Source: Mycoemilia scoparia (Eukaryota; Kickxellomycota; Kickxellomycetes; Kickxellales; Kickxellaceae). From it: 36,732 nt of DNA. How positions within the stretch are numbered: position 1 is the stretch's first letter; the number at the start of each line of letters is the position of its first letter. The notes below the pieces were generated by a model. The model worked only from the letters and a program-made list of their open reading frames with translations, did no database searches and was not told the origin of the DNA. A program made the position numbers and the translations under genes. Shown one piece after another: positions 20,686 to 31,548 of the stretch. Location: assembly GCA_027575805.1 (NCBI GenBank), contig JANBPU010000161.1, forward strand, positions 1 to 36,732, written 5' to 3'.

Positions 20686-22166
20686 TTAAAGTGTCAGCAC
20701 TTCAGAGCCAATTTCTCTTTTAGACTCATCGATTGCTTGCCTTTCCTTTCTAATATCGTGAAGGTTCAATCTCAGATATTCTTGGAACACTACAATTGAT
20801 TAACAAAATAAACAAATGGACATAAATATCATCATAGTTTGTGTGAGAAAAAAAGAATGGTCAGTGATAGGAATAAGGACATGGCTTTTGAATTACAAAT
20901 CTTACCTTCAGTTGAAACCGAATCAATATAGATCAAATGTCCTGGATATTTTTCTGCCATACTCCTTCCATCCTTGTTGTATTTTCTCTTGACAACCACC
21001 ATCGGAAGATCTTTCCACTCCTCGTATTTAAGGGGTTTAAGCTTTGAGCGAATGTTAGGCATGATTCTGGTAAACTTTTTGGTTGGGATCTCGACGTCAA
21101 AGAACAATTTTGCACGCTTGATTAATATCTTGTCCTTTTTCTTTGAACCTGGTGATCTTCGTATAAATGGAGCAGGGGGTGGGACATGTAATGGCATCGC
21201 TTTAATTATAGTATCTGGATAGAACAGGCCTTTGCCATCGGCATCCACTTTCTTTTCAGGATTCTCTTTCTTAAAAAAGTATTCGAAAAAGGTATCAGTA
21301 GATTCATCGTCATCTAGAGATTCCAGATCGTTGTCTTCTTCTTTATTATTTGTCACAACAGCTTTAGCATCAGTAGTGGTAGTTTCAACTTCGTCAGCTA
21401 CCTTTTCGGTAGAGGCTTCCTTATCACAATCCTCTACATTGTCACCAGTTTCTTTTCCTTTTTCATTGGTTTCACTCGTTACACTCTCGTTAGGAATAAA
21501 TTCGTTTTTACTCATTGCCATTCTGGCTATTTTCTTGAGAGTTTCGTTTTCTTCTTCAAACTTTTGCATATCAACATAATCTAATAAGGTTTTGCTGTTT
21601 ATTTGGCCAAAATCGCGAATCCTTAGTCTTATGTTTGGCTGTTGGGTACCCCAAGGAGCACTCTGGTGTTTAAACAGTTCGGGCAAAAGAGCCTTGTAGT
21701 GGGTAGTTATATAATTCTGTGCCATTGTTACTTCAACGTCACTCATTTCAATATTAAACAGATCCAGTAGTCGGATGAATGTAATCAATGTCTTGGCCTT
21801 GGAGTAGCCTTTTCTCACTTTAACTTCGTTTGGCGTGATCTCTGGTAAAACGATTTCGACCTTTCCAAGATTTTCTTTATGTTCATCAGGTGTACCTTTG
21901 TAAGTTTCAACATTCTTTTTGGTAAACTCCAACTCGTTGTTACTTGTATGATAGTACAGCTGAATAGTAAGTTCCCTGTAATGCGTAGCCACTGGTGCAG
22001 CAGTGCCTTTTGTATACATTGGCTGAAATTTGGTTGACAATCGTTGTAATGCCAATGTATTGTTTGCTTTTGCGATAGGGTTGATGAACACATCGGGGGA
22101 GACTTTTTTCATAAGTCTCGCATACATCTTCTTAAAGGTGTGGTGGTGTGCGTTTTTCCTCCCCAT
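20686..22166 (-). CDS. DUF4460 (TCAIM-like) protein, probably mitochondrial
   Basis: Two exons: 20906-22166 and 20686-20789, giving 454 aa. The N-terminal segment has the DUF4460 pattern, a degenerate J-like helix pair: MYARLMKKVSPDVFINP, then NNTLALQRLSTKF, as in human TCAIM, a mitochondrial protein. A beta-rich segment follows (RELTIQLYYHT, then VEIVLPEITPNEV). Residues about 240-320 are acidic and disordered. A basic conserved region follows (RAKLFFDVEIPTKKF and VVVKRKYNKDGRSM), then a coiled tail (RLNLHDIRKERQAIDESKRE) on exon 2. The acceptor after TCAATTGTAG gives an in-frame final exon. The N-terminus is basic but not a clear presequence. Assignment rests on pattern memory, so it is moderate. 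It lies in the same direction as, and about 400 bases downstream of, the CD2BP2-like gene. Confidence 0.6.
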
Positions 22167-22570
22167 TTTTGTAGAATACCCGCTCCTATTTTAGAGTTAT
22201 AAATGGTTCAAGTTCCTCACTTTGCATTAATCTCAAGATTGAATATATATATATATATATCAGAGATGGTTTTGATCCCATCAACTCATCGTTATGGGGA
22301 TTCATCTAGTTCATAATTTTTGTTTAAAATGAACATTTTTTAGTCTAAGCAATTTTTGACTCCAACTTTTTCTGATTGATCTTTAATTGATCCTGGCACA
22401 CATCAATTACGCCTACACAAATCTATGTGCTCATTTATATGAGATTCTAATAAGTTAAAAGATATGCAATAAAAAGCTTAAATACAGTTTTTTAAACAAA
22501 TTTATTTAAAGAATCCCTGATTTCCATCAAAAAGAACATCCAAAATAATGCTACTCGCACTATAGCCAGA
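22167..22570. other. Intergenic spacer of 0.4 kb
   Basis: AT-rich, with an AT dinucleotide run at about 22243-22260. No gene; probably the promoter of the DUF4460 gene and the 3' end of the CD2BP2-like gene. Confidence 0.6.
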
Positions 22571-23848
22571 CTAATCTTGGAACATGTCATCAAAATCTTC
22601 ATTTTCAGCTTTATTTTGCTGGGATGTTCTCGTTGAAATATCAGGAAGTGGATCACCAACCATCCAGTTATCAGCCAAAACTCCGTGAATCCGAAGTTGT
22701 CTAATGATACTTTCAAACGTCAAATCATAAACATCTGTCCTTCCAAATACTGTTAGCCGATTAGTGTAGTCAGTTAAAAGCTCGACGTTTTCTTTTCGTT
22801 GTTTTTCTGCCTCCGCCTCGGCATTTTCTTGCTCTCCGGCTGGTTCCGACTTACTTGCGGCCATCTTTTTTCGCCTGTTTTTGTTCCCCCACTTGTTTTT
22901 GCTCTTTTTAGGAGCAAACCGAGTCATGGTGTTTAGAACTGTTTCTCCAGGCTTCATCAACCCGGCCATTCCAATCAGTACATCCGATTCAGTCCATTTT
23001 CGGTTTTCTTGTTCTTGCTTTTCTAACTTTTCTTTGACCATCTGTTGCCTTTTATTCTCGGCTTCCATGGCCTTCTTTATATCTTTCTTCTTGACTCCAT
23101 CTAGCCAGATATCATGAATGGCATCAGAGTCCTTTTTGTTCCATACAAAGTTGCCGGTCTCATCAAAGTGACCTTCTTCATAGTCTGATTTCATATTGAA
23201 TGCTTCGAATCGTTCCTTATTATTCTTTCCTTTATTATCATCGCTATCGTCTGAATCTGCGCTATCACTTTGTGCGCCTAAAGATTTGAATTCAGATGAA
23301 CCAATATCAAACTCTTGTCCCTCTATTTCATCTATTCTCATCTTTCGTTTACTTTTACGATCCTTTTGTTCTTTTTTGTCGGAAATGTCAGATTCACCAA
23401 ACATGTCTATATCCATGTCCTTTTCTTTTGGCTTTCCATGTTCTTCGTCGTCCTCCTCTTCTTCTTCTTGTTGCTTGGCTGTTTTGTGAAATTGCCTATC
23501 GGAATCATCACTTTCTACCGATTCATTGTCACTGCTAACAAATCCATCTTCATCTTTACCTGATATTGTACCTTCTCTTATACCTTTCAATTGCCTTTTG
23601 CTTTTGTTCTGGATCTGCGACGCCAATATATCAAATTCATCAACATCTTGGTCACTATCGTTACTATATTCATCACGGTCGTAGTACCCATCATGTGGCA
23701 AATCTTTTGTGGTTATTGAACTACCAGGTATGGACTCTCTGAAACGAACCCTCTTTTCATTGTCGTGATTATTGGATCTCTCTCCACTTGTTGACCCATC
23801 TCGTGGTCTCTTGACTATAGATCCTGAATGCCTCAAATTGTTGGGCAT
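22571..23848 (-). CDS. CD2BP2/Lin1-like U5 snRNP-associated protein without a visible GYF domain
   Basis: Single exon, 425 aa, very acidic and charged. Family landmarks: a VRF motif near the N-terminus (KRVRFRES), DEFDILASQ, and the signature SDYEEGHFDETGNFVWN followed by IHDIWLDGVKKKDI. A helical block follows (ESDVLIGMAGLMKPGETV), then a leucine-rich end (ELLTDYTNRLTVFGRTDVYD). CD2BP2 and yeast Lin1 bind U5-15K/Dib1 and Prp6 in the U5 snRNP through a C-terminal GYF domain. Here the protein ends about 45 residues after the TNRLTVFG region with an acidic tail, and no GYF signature appears in the next 400 bases in any frame I could read. Identity as a family member is good; function without GYF is uncertain. 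Confidence 0.85.
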   Translation of the reverse strand: MPNNLRHSGSIVKRPRDGSTSGERSNNHDNEKRVRFRESIPGSSITTKDLPHDGYYDRDEYSNDSDQDVDEFDILASQIQNKSKRQLKGIREGTISGKDEDGFVSSDNESVESDDSDRQFHKTAKQQEEEEEDDEEHGKPKEKDMDIDMFGESDISDKKEQKDRKSKRKMRIDEIEGQEFDIGSSEFKSLGAQSDSADSDDSDDNKGKNNKERFEAFNMKSDYEEGHFDETGNFVWNKKDSDAIHDIWLDGVKKKDIKKAMEAENKRQQMVKEKLEKQEQENRKWTESDVLIGMAGLMKPGETVLNTMTRFAPKKSKNKWGNKNRRKKMAASKSEPAGEQENAEAEAEKQRKENVELLTDYTNRLTVFGRTDVYDLTFESIIRQLRIHGVLADNWMVGDPLPDISTRTSQQNKAENEDFDDMFQD

Positions 23849-24219
23849 GATAATGAATTATTTTTGTAAATAGATACAGTGTTTTTAGCGTTTCTAGGTC
23901 TTTTGGACTGGCAAAAGTTACTAAAAATGCTTTGAGTAAACAAACGGCAATTATGGGACTCAAGATAATACTGCTAATTCGATTCAAATATACTATCTTT
24001 AAACCAAAATGGACTAATAGATTTATTTCATGCCTTTAAAGCATCCAATAGTCACAAAATCATAGTCAGCAGAATATTTGGACAAGCTTATATTTAAAAA
24101 AACAAAATATTATCCAAACACATAAATGCCTGTTTGTAGTAATAATATTTGGCAAAGTGGGTGAAGAGGAGGAAGGACATGCACCAAGACATTGCGAACT
24201 GAAAAGTAGTTGCAAAAGC
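23849..24219. other. Short spacer between the CD2BP2-like gene and RPS14
   Basis: AT-rich 370 bases, likely the CD2BP2-like promoter plus RPS14 3' UTR. No gene seen. Confidence 0.6.
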
Positions 24220-25417
24220 TTAGAGACGACGACCACGGCGACCACCCTTCTTTCTGGTAGAGTCAGTGGGGTTGGGAGTGACATCTTCAATACGACCAAC
24301 CTTCAAACCAGCACGGGCAAGAGCACGAAGAGCAGCCTGGGCACCAGGGCCTGGGGCCTTCTGGCGAGTACCACCAGTACCACGGAGCTTGGCGTGGATA
24401 GCAGTGATACCGAGCTCCTTGCAGCGGACAGCAGCATCTTGAGCAGCCAACATAGCAGCATAGGGGGTAGATTCGTCACGATCGGTCTTGACCTTCATAC
24501 CAGCTATTAATTATCGCCACATACAAATGTGTGGTTCACAAAATGAAAAAGCCCTCTAATTAGTCCACAATTCCTGGAGAGTACGTGTGTCACCACTAGT
24601 CCCCTTTATTTATATGGCAGCTTGCAAAGTAAAGAGCTTAGACATATATGATCCCAAAATCATCCATAGTATAGCAGAATACTAGGAGAAAGACCAATGC
24701 CAGTCAAAAATGCTTAGACTGCATATAAACATATGGATATCAAAAGTATAAGGAGTGGTGCCAATCTAGAGATAGATACAAGACTATTGTGTCATGGCAA
24801 CAAAAAGAATCGATTGCGCACACACACAAGCTGCTCTGGATGCATGGCATAGCCATATATGCCGAGGATGTCGCAAGGTCCTTCCTCCCTTCCCTCCTTT
24901 TAATGAATATAAAACTTTTGCATATCCCAAAGCCCACAGAAGCGTTATAATAAAGAGACAGGAGCAAGAGGGAAATGCAAGAATTTCCCTCCGCTCAACT
25001 AATGGTGACAACACATTTACAAAGATATATGTCATAATCAATAGGAATTGTGGAATACGTACCGGTGATACGAACGATGGTTTCACGGCCAGTCAAATCG
25101 GTAATGTGGACGAAAGTGTCATTGGAAGAGGCAAAGATGTGAGCGACACCAAAGACGTTCTCACCAGGGCGAACCTGAGGACCAAGGCTGATAGCCTGTT
25201 CGGGTTGTTTTTTAGCGGCCTTCTTGGACTATAGTTTAGAAAGCATTATACATATTAGCTATGCTTAATTACTGTTGCAATTTTGCTTTTTTGAGATTTC
25301 CACTATGCTCATTGGCATTATGCGCATTCAACTGCTTGAATGTAATCAGATTGTACAACGTTTTATCTGACAGATACACTGATAGATGGATGGATGGATG
25401 CTTTGGATTCTTACCAT
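24220..25417 (-). CDS. RPS14: Ribosomal protein uS11 (S14), 40S subunit
   Basis: Three exons on the minus strand: 25415-25417 (the ATG alone), 25063-25228, 24220-24503, giving 150 aa, the family length. After the start come [40 protein letters not shown], then [39 protein letters not shown] and the invariant end [13 protein letters not shown]. It lies in the 40S platform near the mRNA exit. Exon 1 is chosen because ATG is followed directly by a strong donor (GTAAGA) in the only phase that fits exon 2. A competing ATG near 25665 would need a donor in the wrong phase. Intron 2 is 559 bases, long for this locus, as is common in fungal ribosomal-protein genes; I found no clear snoRNA boxes in it. 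Confidence 0.95.
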
Positions 25418-26354
25418 TTTATATGTGCTTGGATGGATTGAAGTAGTTGGACAAGAAAGGTATACTACTGATGCCTATTTTTAGCTTCAAACAACAAAGA
25501 GGAAGATTCGACTATTGCTTTAGCTTTCTCTCTATTTTACCTCTCTGCTTCCAACCACATATTGCTTTATTCCAATATCCAAAATTTGTACATAGTGATC
25601 TGATCAAACATGTTTATTGATCTGATTAAACTTACTTGCCCTTTTAGCAGCACTAAAACCCACCATTTTACCCTACTGAAACTACCCTTTAGTGGCCACT
25701 AAAAGTAAAGGCGTCCAAGCATGTTTCAGCCAATATAAGAACCACATCATACTAAATTGTTACATTTGGTGGTTTTGAAAATATGCGTTAATCAAAGCAG
25801 TATTTAAGTTGGTTGCGGCCCAAATACACCAAACAACATTAAGCCACGCCATCCCAAGCCAATTCACCCACTTAGTGCACCCTTTTTCTGACTCCATTCC
25901 AAGAACCAGAACTCTTAAAATTGACAATGTAAACAGCTGTCGCCAATATGGGTAGTTATTTTTGAAGGGCTATAGAGTCACTCGTTTGGTTGTGGCTTCC
26001 CCCATCAACATGCACCCTTCAAAAATTATGATCCATATTCTTAATACAACCAGCACCATCGTAGTCTCAAAAGCAATAATATTTCATAAAAATCGAATGT
26101 TTATAATTTAAAGAGCTATGGAATCAATAAAAAATCAGGGCTATAAAAATCAAAGTAGTACATGGTAATTATAAAAATAAAAAATGATGTTTGCAAATAA
26201 AGTCCAGAGCAATATAAGTATTTGTGATCAGAGCTAGTGAGGATAGTAATAATATAAAATGCAGTTATTCGGGATCCTTGAGCAAGTCGATTTGAAGCGC
26301 TTTCTGTCAAAACAAATATGCTTTGAACAAAGAGCTGTGTATAATGATCCATAT
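25418..26354. other. Intergenic region upstream of RPS14
   Basis: Includes the RPS14 promoter, a C/T-rich stretch around 25525-25560, and one inverted-repeat element (25946-26037). No gene seen; the minus-strand frames near 26116-26350 lie downstream of the CCCH gene and look random. Confidence 0.55.
25946..26037 (-). mobile_element. MITE-like inverted-repeat element, copy e (short, reversed)
   Basis: It runs from ATATGGGTAGTTATTTTTGAAGGG to CACCCTTCAAAAATTATGATCC then ATAT. The core is the reverse complement of copy b's (GAGTCACTCGTTTGGTTGTG, then GCTTCCCCC), so it is inserted in the opposite orientation; about 92 bp. Confidence 0.8.
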
Positions 26355-28016
26355 CTACTGAAGCGATGATGCTGGTGGGTGATAAGCAGAAATTGGTGTT
26401 GAGGTAACTGAAAGCATTGAAACCGTAGAGTATCCTCTACCTTCAATATTATTAGACCAAATTGATCCAAAGTAGTCATTGCCTTTTACTGCTCCTGAAT
26501 TGGGAAAGTCGGCTGTGGTTTTGGTCGATGGAGTCGGACTCGTTATATTTACCTCCCCATTTCGAGGTCCCTTGTTGTAGCCAAATCCCAATGTTCTTTG
26601 AAGAGAACATTCTTTTTCATTTAGAGAGCTTAGTTCAGATGGAGTTTTATCCTGAAATTCCTTTGGGTGCCATATATTCGAGCTCTCATCAATCAGTCCT
26701 GGCTGGCGATTAGTATCGCTGTGATATAAATATGGTGAATTGGTCTTACTTTGATTGAAATATCCAGCTGTTGGTGTTGAGCTGAGCACAGATTTGTTTT
26801 GGTTTTTACCCAACTGGCTAACTAAATCAAGAGTACCGACATTATTCTGAGTACCTTTGTGCAAGTGGAGATCTAGGTAAATACTTGTGTTCCAAGGAAC
26901 TGGAGTTTCCGCATAGAGATTCTGCATGGATTGCGGTAATGATTGGCGTAGTGACTGACTAATGGAAAGTGAGCCCAAAGAATCAACAATTCCATTGTCT
27001 GAGCATGGCGAGTGTAGGTATCCAAGTTTAGAAGCAACTCCTGAAGGGTAACTACTTTCATTTTTAGGAGTTGTCTTCCTCGCAGCCAAATTGCGATGTC
27101 TCATGGGAATTTCATTATAGTGGCTGATAGATGTATCAGCAAACTCAGTGCGACTATCTAGAACTTCTGCAGATGTGCTGTTGTTTGCCATCACAGTTGT
27201 GGTTGGATGACTAGTCACTTTCCTGGCCAGTTTCTTTTTTGCGGATTCCGCAATTGCATCGCTTTGCTTTGTGGTACTCACGCTGCGCAAGTCATGGGCA
27301 CTCTTTATTCTACCTTCCTGGTTAAATACGTGTAAGAAGTCACACCGATCACCGTAAGGACATGCGCCTTTTGCTGAATAAGTGCGGCAAAGTTCAGTGC
27401 GGTAGCGAGGGTGACGTGTGCGTGGACGGAGCTGGTTTTTCCCATGAGCAAAACGACACTGCTCACCATACTTGCACTGTCCGGATCTGATCCATGCTGA
27501 GCAAAGTTCTGTTTTGTAGAGCGCTTCAAGCCTTTGCGAGTCATCACTATCATGCCCGCTGTCGCTATTGTTGGATTTTGCCACGAAAAATGACATGGCG
27601 CGGTTATTGGCAGCCTTGGTCACCAGTGCTTGTTGCTGACTGGCACAATCTGGAAGGCTGGCAGATCTGGACTTGGAACCGCAGCCTTTTGGTAAAACTG
27701 TTCTTTGGACTGATGCTACAGAGACAGAATCTCTTGGCAAAGTGGGGAATGAAACGGTGGGGCTCTTGGGGCTGCTAAAATTGCTCTCACCAAAGTCATG
27801 GTTAAGGGACGAAGTGTCGATAGTAAGGTTCGTGCTAGATTCGGCCTTTGCTAAATCAACAGGTGAGCTCATAGTACTCTCCGGGGGAACAGGCGATTCT
27901 GCTAGGCTGTGTAGTGAAAGGTCCTCATCCCATGGAGAGAGTGGGGATGTGGGCCACTGAGACGATCTACTATTTAGGATGTCTCTAGCTGTGAGCGTAT
28001 CTTTGCTGCTAGCCAT
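26355..28016 (-). CDS. Tandem CCCH zinc-finger protein, TTP/Tis11 (Cth1/Cth2, Zfs1) family
   Basis: Single exon, 553 aa. Two fingers of the exact TTP pattern C-X8-C-X5-C-X3-H: Cys172, Cys181, Cys187, His191 and Cys210, Cys219, Cys225, His229. Each is led by the family's (K/R)TEL motif (YKTELCSAW and YRTELCRTY), separated by 18 residues. The family binds AU-rich elements in mRNA 3' UTRs and recruits decay and deadenylation factors. In fungi members control iron-responsive transcripts (Cth1/2) or mating and flocculation transcripts (Zfs1). Residues 117-122 (RSASLP) are a mode-1 14-3-3 site of the type that controls mammalian TTP. The rest is Ser/Thr-rich and disordered. The first ATG (context AACAATGGCT) at 28016 is the start; an upstream TTG at 28052 is not. 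The gene is transcribed away from the UHRF1-like gene. Confidence 0.94.
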   Translation of the reverse strand: MASSKDTLTARDILNSRSSQWPTSPLSPWDEDLSLHSLAESPVPPESTMSSPVDLAKAESSTNLTIDTSSLNHDFGESNFSSPKSPTVSFPTLPRDSVSVASVQRTVLPKGCGSKSRSASLPDCASQQQALVTKAANNRAMSFFVAKSNNSDSGHDSDDSQRLEALYKTELCSAWIRSGQCKYGEQCRFAHGKNQLRPRTRHPRYRTELCRTYSAKGACPYGDRCDFLHVFNQEGRIKSAHDLRSVSTTKQSDAIAESAKKKLARKVTSHPTTTVMANNSTSAEVLDSRTEFADTSISHYNEIPMRHRNLAARKTTPKNESSYPSGVASKLGYLHSPCSDNGIVDSLGSLSISQSLRQSLPQSMQNLYAETPVPWNTSIYLDLHLHKGTQNNVGTLDLVSQLGKNQNKSVLSSTPTAGYFNQSKTNSPYLYHSDTNRQPGLIDESSNIWHPKEFQDKTPSELSSLNEKECSLQRTLGFGYNKGPRNGEVNITSPTPSTKTTADFPNSGAVKGNDYFGSIWSNNIEGRGYSTVSMLSVTSTPISAYHPPASSLQ

Positions 28017-29365
28017 TGTTACTATGGCGGGATGTAGGCTGCTACAATTCAATGAAGTAGTATAGGCAGAACGGGATGTCTCGATGTTGTGTGGCTATTA
28101 TGAAGTGGGTTGTGGCTCAATTGGAATATATGCGAATAAAGTTGTGTCTATGCGGCAGTTGCGAAGGGTTGAGCTATATAGCAAGATAAACAAAAAGAGA
28201 TAAGAATCAAATGTGCTTGTGGAAGAAGCAAAAGGGAAAGCAGCCGTTTAAGTATTTATGTGTATCTACAAGACAATGGGGTATTGTGGAACTGTAGAAA
28301 AGTTCGAGAAAAGAGCGAGAGTTAGAAAGAAGACTTGAGTTAAAGTGTTGGAAGTAGCAGTAGGCCAATTTTAAAGTATTTACAGGATTGCAGAGTTTTA
28401 TGTGAGAATATGCCTATATGCCGCAAGAATATATGCTAAGAAGACTGGTGGTGGGTATTTACCAAGCCAAGTATTGTTGTAACGGCATCTGCCTACGCAT
28501 ACACACATTTTTAGATCAAAGCCAGGGGATGATTTCATCAGTCAAGGCAATATAACTGATCACAGTGTGCACCCACAGTGACAAAGCATTCATAAAACCA
28601 GGAGCACTCTGGGATATATATTTATTGAAAAGCTTATCGAAGAATTTGTCTTGTGGTAGAGCTCCAATGATAGTAAGATCATAGCCGTGCAAGCCTGGCC
28701 AACTCAGCTCAGTGCCTTAGGTTTGCCTGGGATATATTGGACACTTCATAAATCTTCGGTAGGCAGGGCATTGTTGTCTCCCTGAATTGTTCGCTGACCA
28801 ATGCCTTTCCTCTGCGTTTTAGGGCGGCTGACGCACAGTGTGCCTTTTACAATGTGCAACAAATGGCCTGTGATCTAATGATGCTGCGGATGCCAAGCGG
28901 TGTGTTTTCCCGGCCATGTTTTGATGTAAAGATTTTATAAATCCATGTATTGTTGGCATTTCTAAAAAGCATGTCTTTAGGAGCTAGGAGTCGCGAAAAT
29001 GTCTGGGATGTGTGCAAGATAGCTGCTAGGAGGCTATGCTTCCAATTTGGACCTATTTGGATATATCTTGTCTATTTTCCATCATCGATAAAACTGGGTA
29101 TGTGTCCCTGCCTCCTTTATTTACAATGAGATCAAGACCAGTGATCACGATGATCATTTTTAGTCAAAGAAATTGTTTACATTTAGGCGTGTCAACTCGA
29201 AAACAACAACACAGGGGATGCTTCATGTTGTGGCTTAGATCTTTTTCGCCTTAACTCAGCATATTTCACGTCCTCTCTTCCGTCTTCATTTATTTTGCTC
29301 GCCGTCCTTTTTAATATTGAAAACAATCTATCCACGCGATTCGTTTACCCTGCTGCTCATTTTAA
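28017..29365. other. Divergent promoter region between the CCCH gene and the UHRF1-like gene
   Basis: 1.35 kb without a supported gene. Purine-rich tracts near 28190-28340 may belong to the CCCH gene's 5' leader. The frame at 29036-29254 looks random. Confidence 0.55.
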
Positions 29366-31548
29366 ATGCGTATTAATGTAAAAGAAGCGGACAAGACAAT
29401 ATGTCAGCTGAATGTCGAACATTTGACAAAAATTAAGGGAGTGAGGAATCAAATAGACAAAGAGCTGAGGAATAAGGGCAGAGAATTCTCAAGACTTCTC
29501 TTGCTTTATGCGGGAAAGCAGGTAATATGGACGTCTTGGCTTTTTCATAGCAGGTCTTTATGACCACACACACATATATATACACATGTATATTTACAGC
29601 TATGTTTACAATAACAACACATATGATTTCTGATTTTATATAGCTCGTAGACGATCATACTATTTTCGACTATGACATTAAGGCGGGGTATACTATAGTT
29701 GTGATGGCTGTGGGTGCACCGCCTCCAATGCCTTCTTCCCCAGCGAGAGCCGATTCTCCCGATATCAAGGTTAAAGAAGAAAATTTCGCGCTAGTCCCAG
29801 AAGCGGCACCGGTTACAAATGGCGCAGACGCATCGGGGGATGCCGAAAAGCCAAGCGAGGAGCAAGAAATCACGGATCCTGTTTTGCTTGAAATACAGCG
29901 TACCAACACTCGTTTGGAAGAAGCGGCCATCAATAACTGCAAGAAATGCCAAAAAGACCCCAACAGAAGCTGTAAAACGTGTGGCTGTAAAGTCTGCGGC
30001 GGAAAAGACGAGGAGGACAAAACATTGGTCTGTGAGGAATGCAATGGGTATTACCATATGGCCTGCCTAAATCCGCCTTTGACAAAGGTCCCAGAAGATG
30101 CATGGTAAGGCTAGCCTATCCTTATTATATAAGGAGCATGCCGTGGACTGAGCCATCCAAGTAAACATAGCTTCGGTGATTATCAGCACGAATATGTATT
30201 TAACTGCAATGTGCCCCATTATAGGTTTTGTGAGCTATGCTACAACGATCCAAACGAGATTGTCCAGGCCGGTCAAAAGCTCGACTTGTCAAAAGGAAGA
30301 AAGGCAAAGCTGCCTTCAGCCAAGCAGACCAGGAAATGGGGCGGAGGAATGGCTTGTGCAGGAACAACAAAATCCTGTAACATTGTTCCAAAGAACCACA
30401 TCGGGCCAATCCCCGGCGTTCCAGTCGGATCGAGTTGGAGATACCGTATCCATCTTTCCGAATCAGGCGTTCATCGCCCTCCAGTCGCTGGAATAGCTGG
30501 GACCTCAAAGTCTCCTGCTGTTTCCATTGTGCTTGCTGCTGGGTATCCGGAAGACGTTGATAATGGCGAAGAGTTTATCTACACGGGATCTGGTGGCTAC
30601 GACCTCTCGGGAAACAAGAGAACTGCAAAGGAGCAGACATCTGACCAGCAGCTCACCAGGATGAATTTATCATTGGCGCTGACCTGCAATGCGAGAGTGA
30701 GCGCTACGCACGGTGCCGAAGCCAAGAACTGGGAAAATAGCTCGCCAGTCCGTGTCTGCCGATCATATAAGCTTGTCAAGCACAATCCGAAATATGCGCC
30801 TGTCGAAGGCGTTCGCTATGATGGCTGCTACAAGCTCGTCAAGTACTGGCCGGAGAAGGGAAAGACAGGGTTCATTGTGTGGCGCTACCTCTTCAGACGC
30901 TCTGACGACGAACCCGCCCCATGGACGGAGGAAGGAAAGGCCATAATAGCCGAGCTCGGCCTAACCATGTATGACCCTGACGCGGGCACCAATGGCAGCG
31001 TGGCAGAGACCAAGGTCGTTGGTTCAAAGAGGGGAAGAGACCAGAATGACGATCCGAGTGTCTTTATTGAGGAGGCTGCTAAAGAGAACGACAGACCAAG
31101 CGTCGTCATTCCTCGCATATACGTGCCGAGCGATGAGGTAATTGAGATGATATGCCAGGATAAAGCCAACTACAGGGCGTGGGCGTCCGTACTATCCAAG
31201 AAGGCACCCAACCTACAGGAGTTCCTCAGGATCTTGTCTGAGGAGGAATTCATGTGTTCGGTATGCCAGGATCTGGTGGACAAGCCAGTTACGACCGAAT
31301 GTGGCCATAATGCTTGCCTGGCATGCATGAAGAAGCTCATAAAGCACTATGGCCCAAACTGCCCAGTGTGCCGATCCAATATCTCCAGCATCGTGCAGAA
31401 AGATGATTCCGGGCAAGACATAATGTCGGTCAACATGATTTTGTCTGCTATAATAAAGACCCTCATTCCCACCTTTGTGATCGACACTGCCTCCCTCCCT
31501 GGGCTTGCTGGCGTTCCCCAGATGGCCAAGAAGTCCAAAAAAGCGTAG
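29366..31548 (+). CDS. UHRF1-like protein: UBL-PHD-SRA-RING E3 ubiquitin ligase
   Basis: Three exons: 29366-29521, 29644-30104, 30225-31548, giving 646 aa. Residues 1-74 are a ubiquitin-like domain (LLLLYAGKQLVDDHTIFDYD). Residues 75-150 are a linker with no Tudor fold. Residues 151-212 are the UHRF-type PHD with its pre-PHD cysteines (NRSCKTCGCKVCGG, VCEECNGYYHMACLNPPL). SRA spans about 264-443 with YTGSGGYDLSGNKRT, RYDGCYKLVKYWPEKGKTGF and WRYLFRR. A C3HC4 RING covers Cys550, 553, 565, His567, Cys570, 573, 585, 588. In animals UHRF1 reads hemimethylated CpG and unmodified H3R2, and ubiquitinates H3 and PAF15 to recruit DNMT1. The SRA contact residues Val293, Tyr313, Asp316, Tyr325 and Asn336-Lys337-Arg338 match human Val446, Tyr466, Asp469, Tyr478 and NKR489-491 with identical spacing. 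Nuclear, probably in CpG-methylation maintenance. Confidence 0.96.

Noticed and set aside
24504..25062. Intronic snoRNA in the long RPS14 intron
   Set aside because: I found no box C (RTGATGA) with a box D (CTGA) at suitable spacing on the minus strand; an H/ACA RNA cannot be excluded by eye.
25640..25670. Alternative RPS14 first exon with ATG near 25665 and donor GTAAGT near 25634
   Set aside because: The donor leaves phase 1, whereas the exon 2 acceptor requires phase 0, and the peptide (MVGFSAAKRA) does not fit the family.
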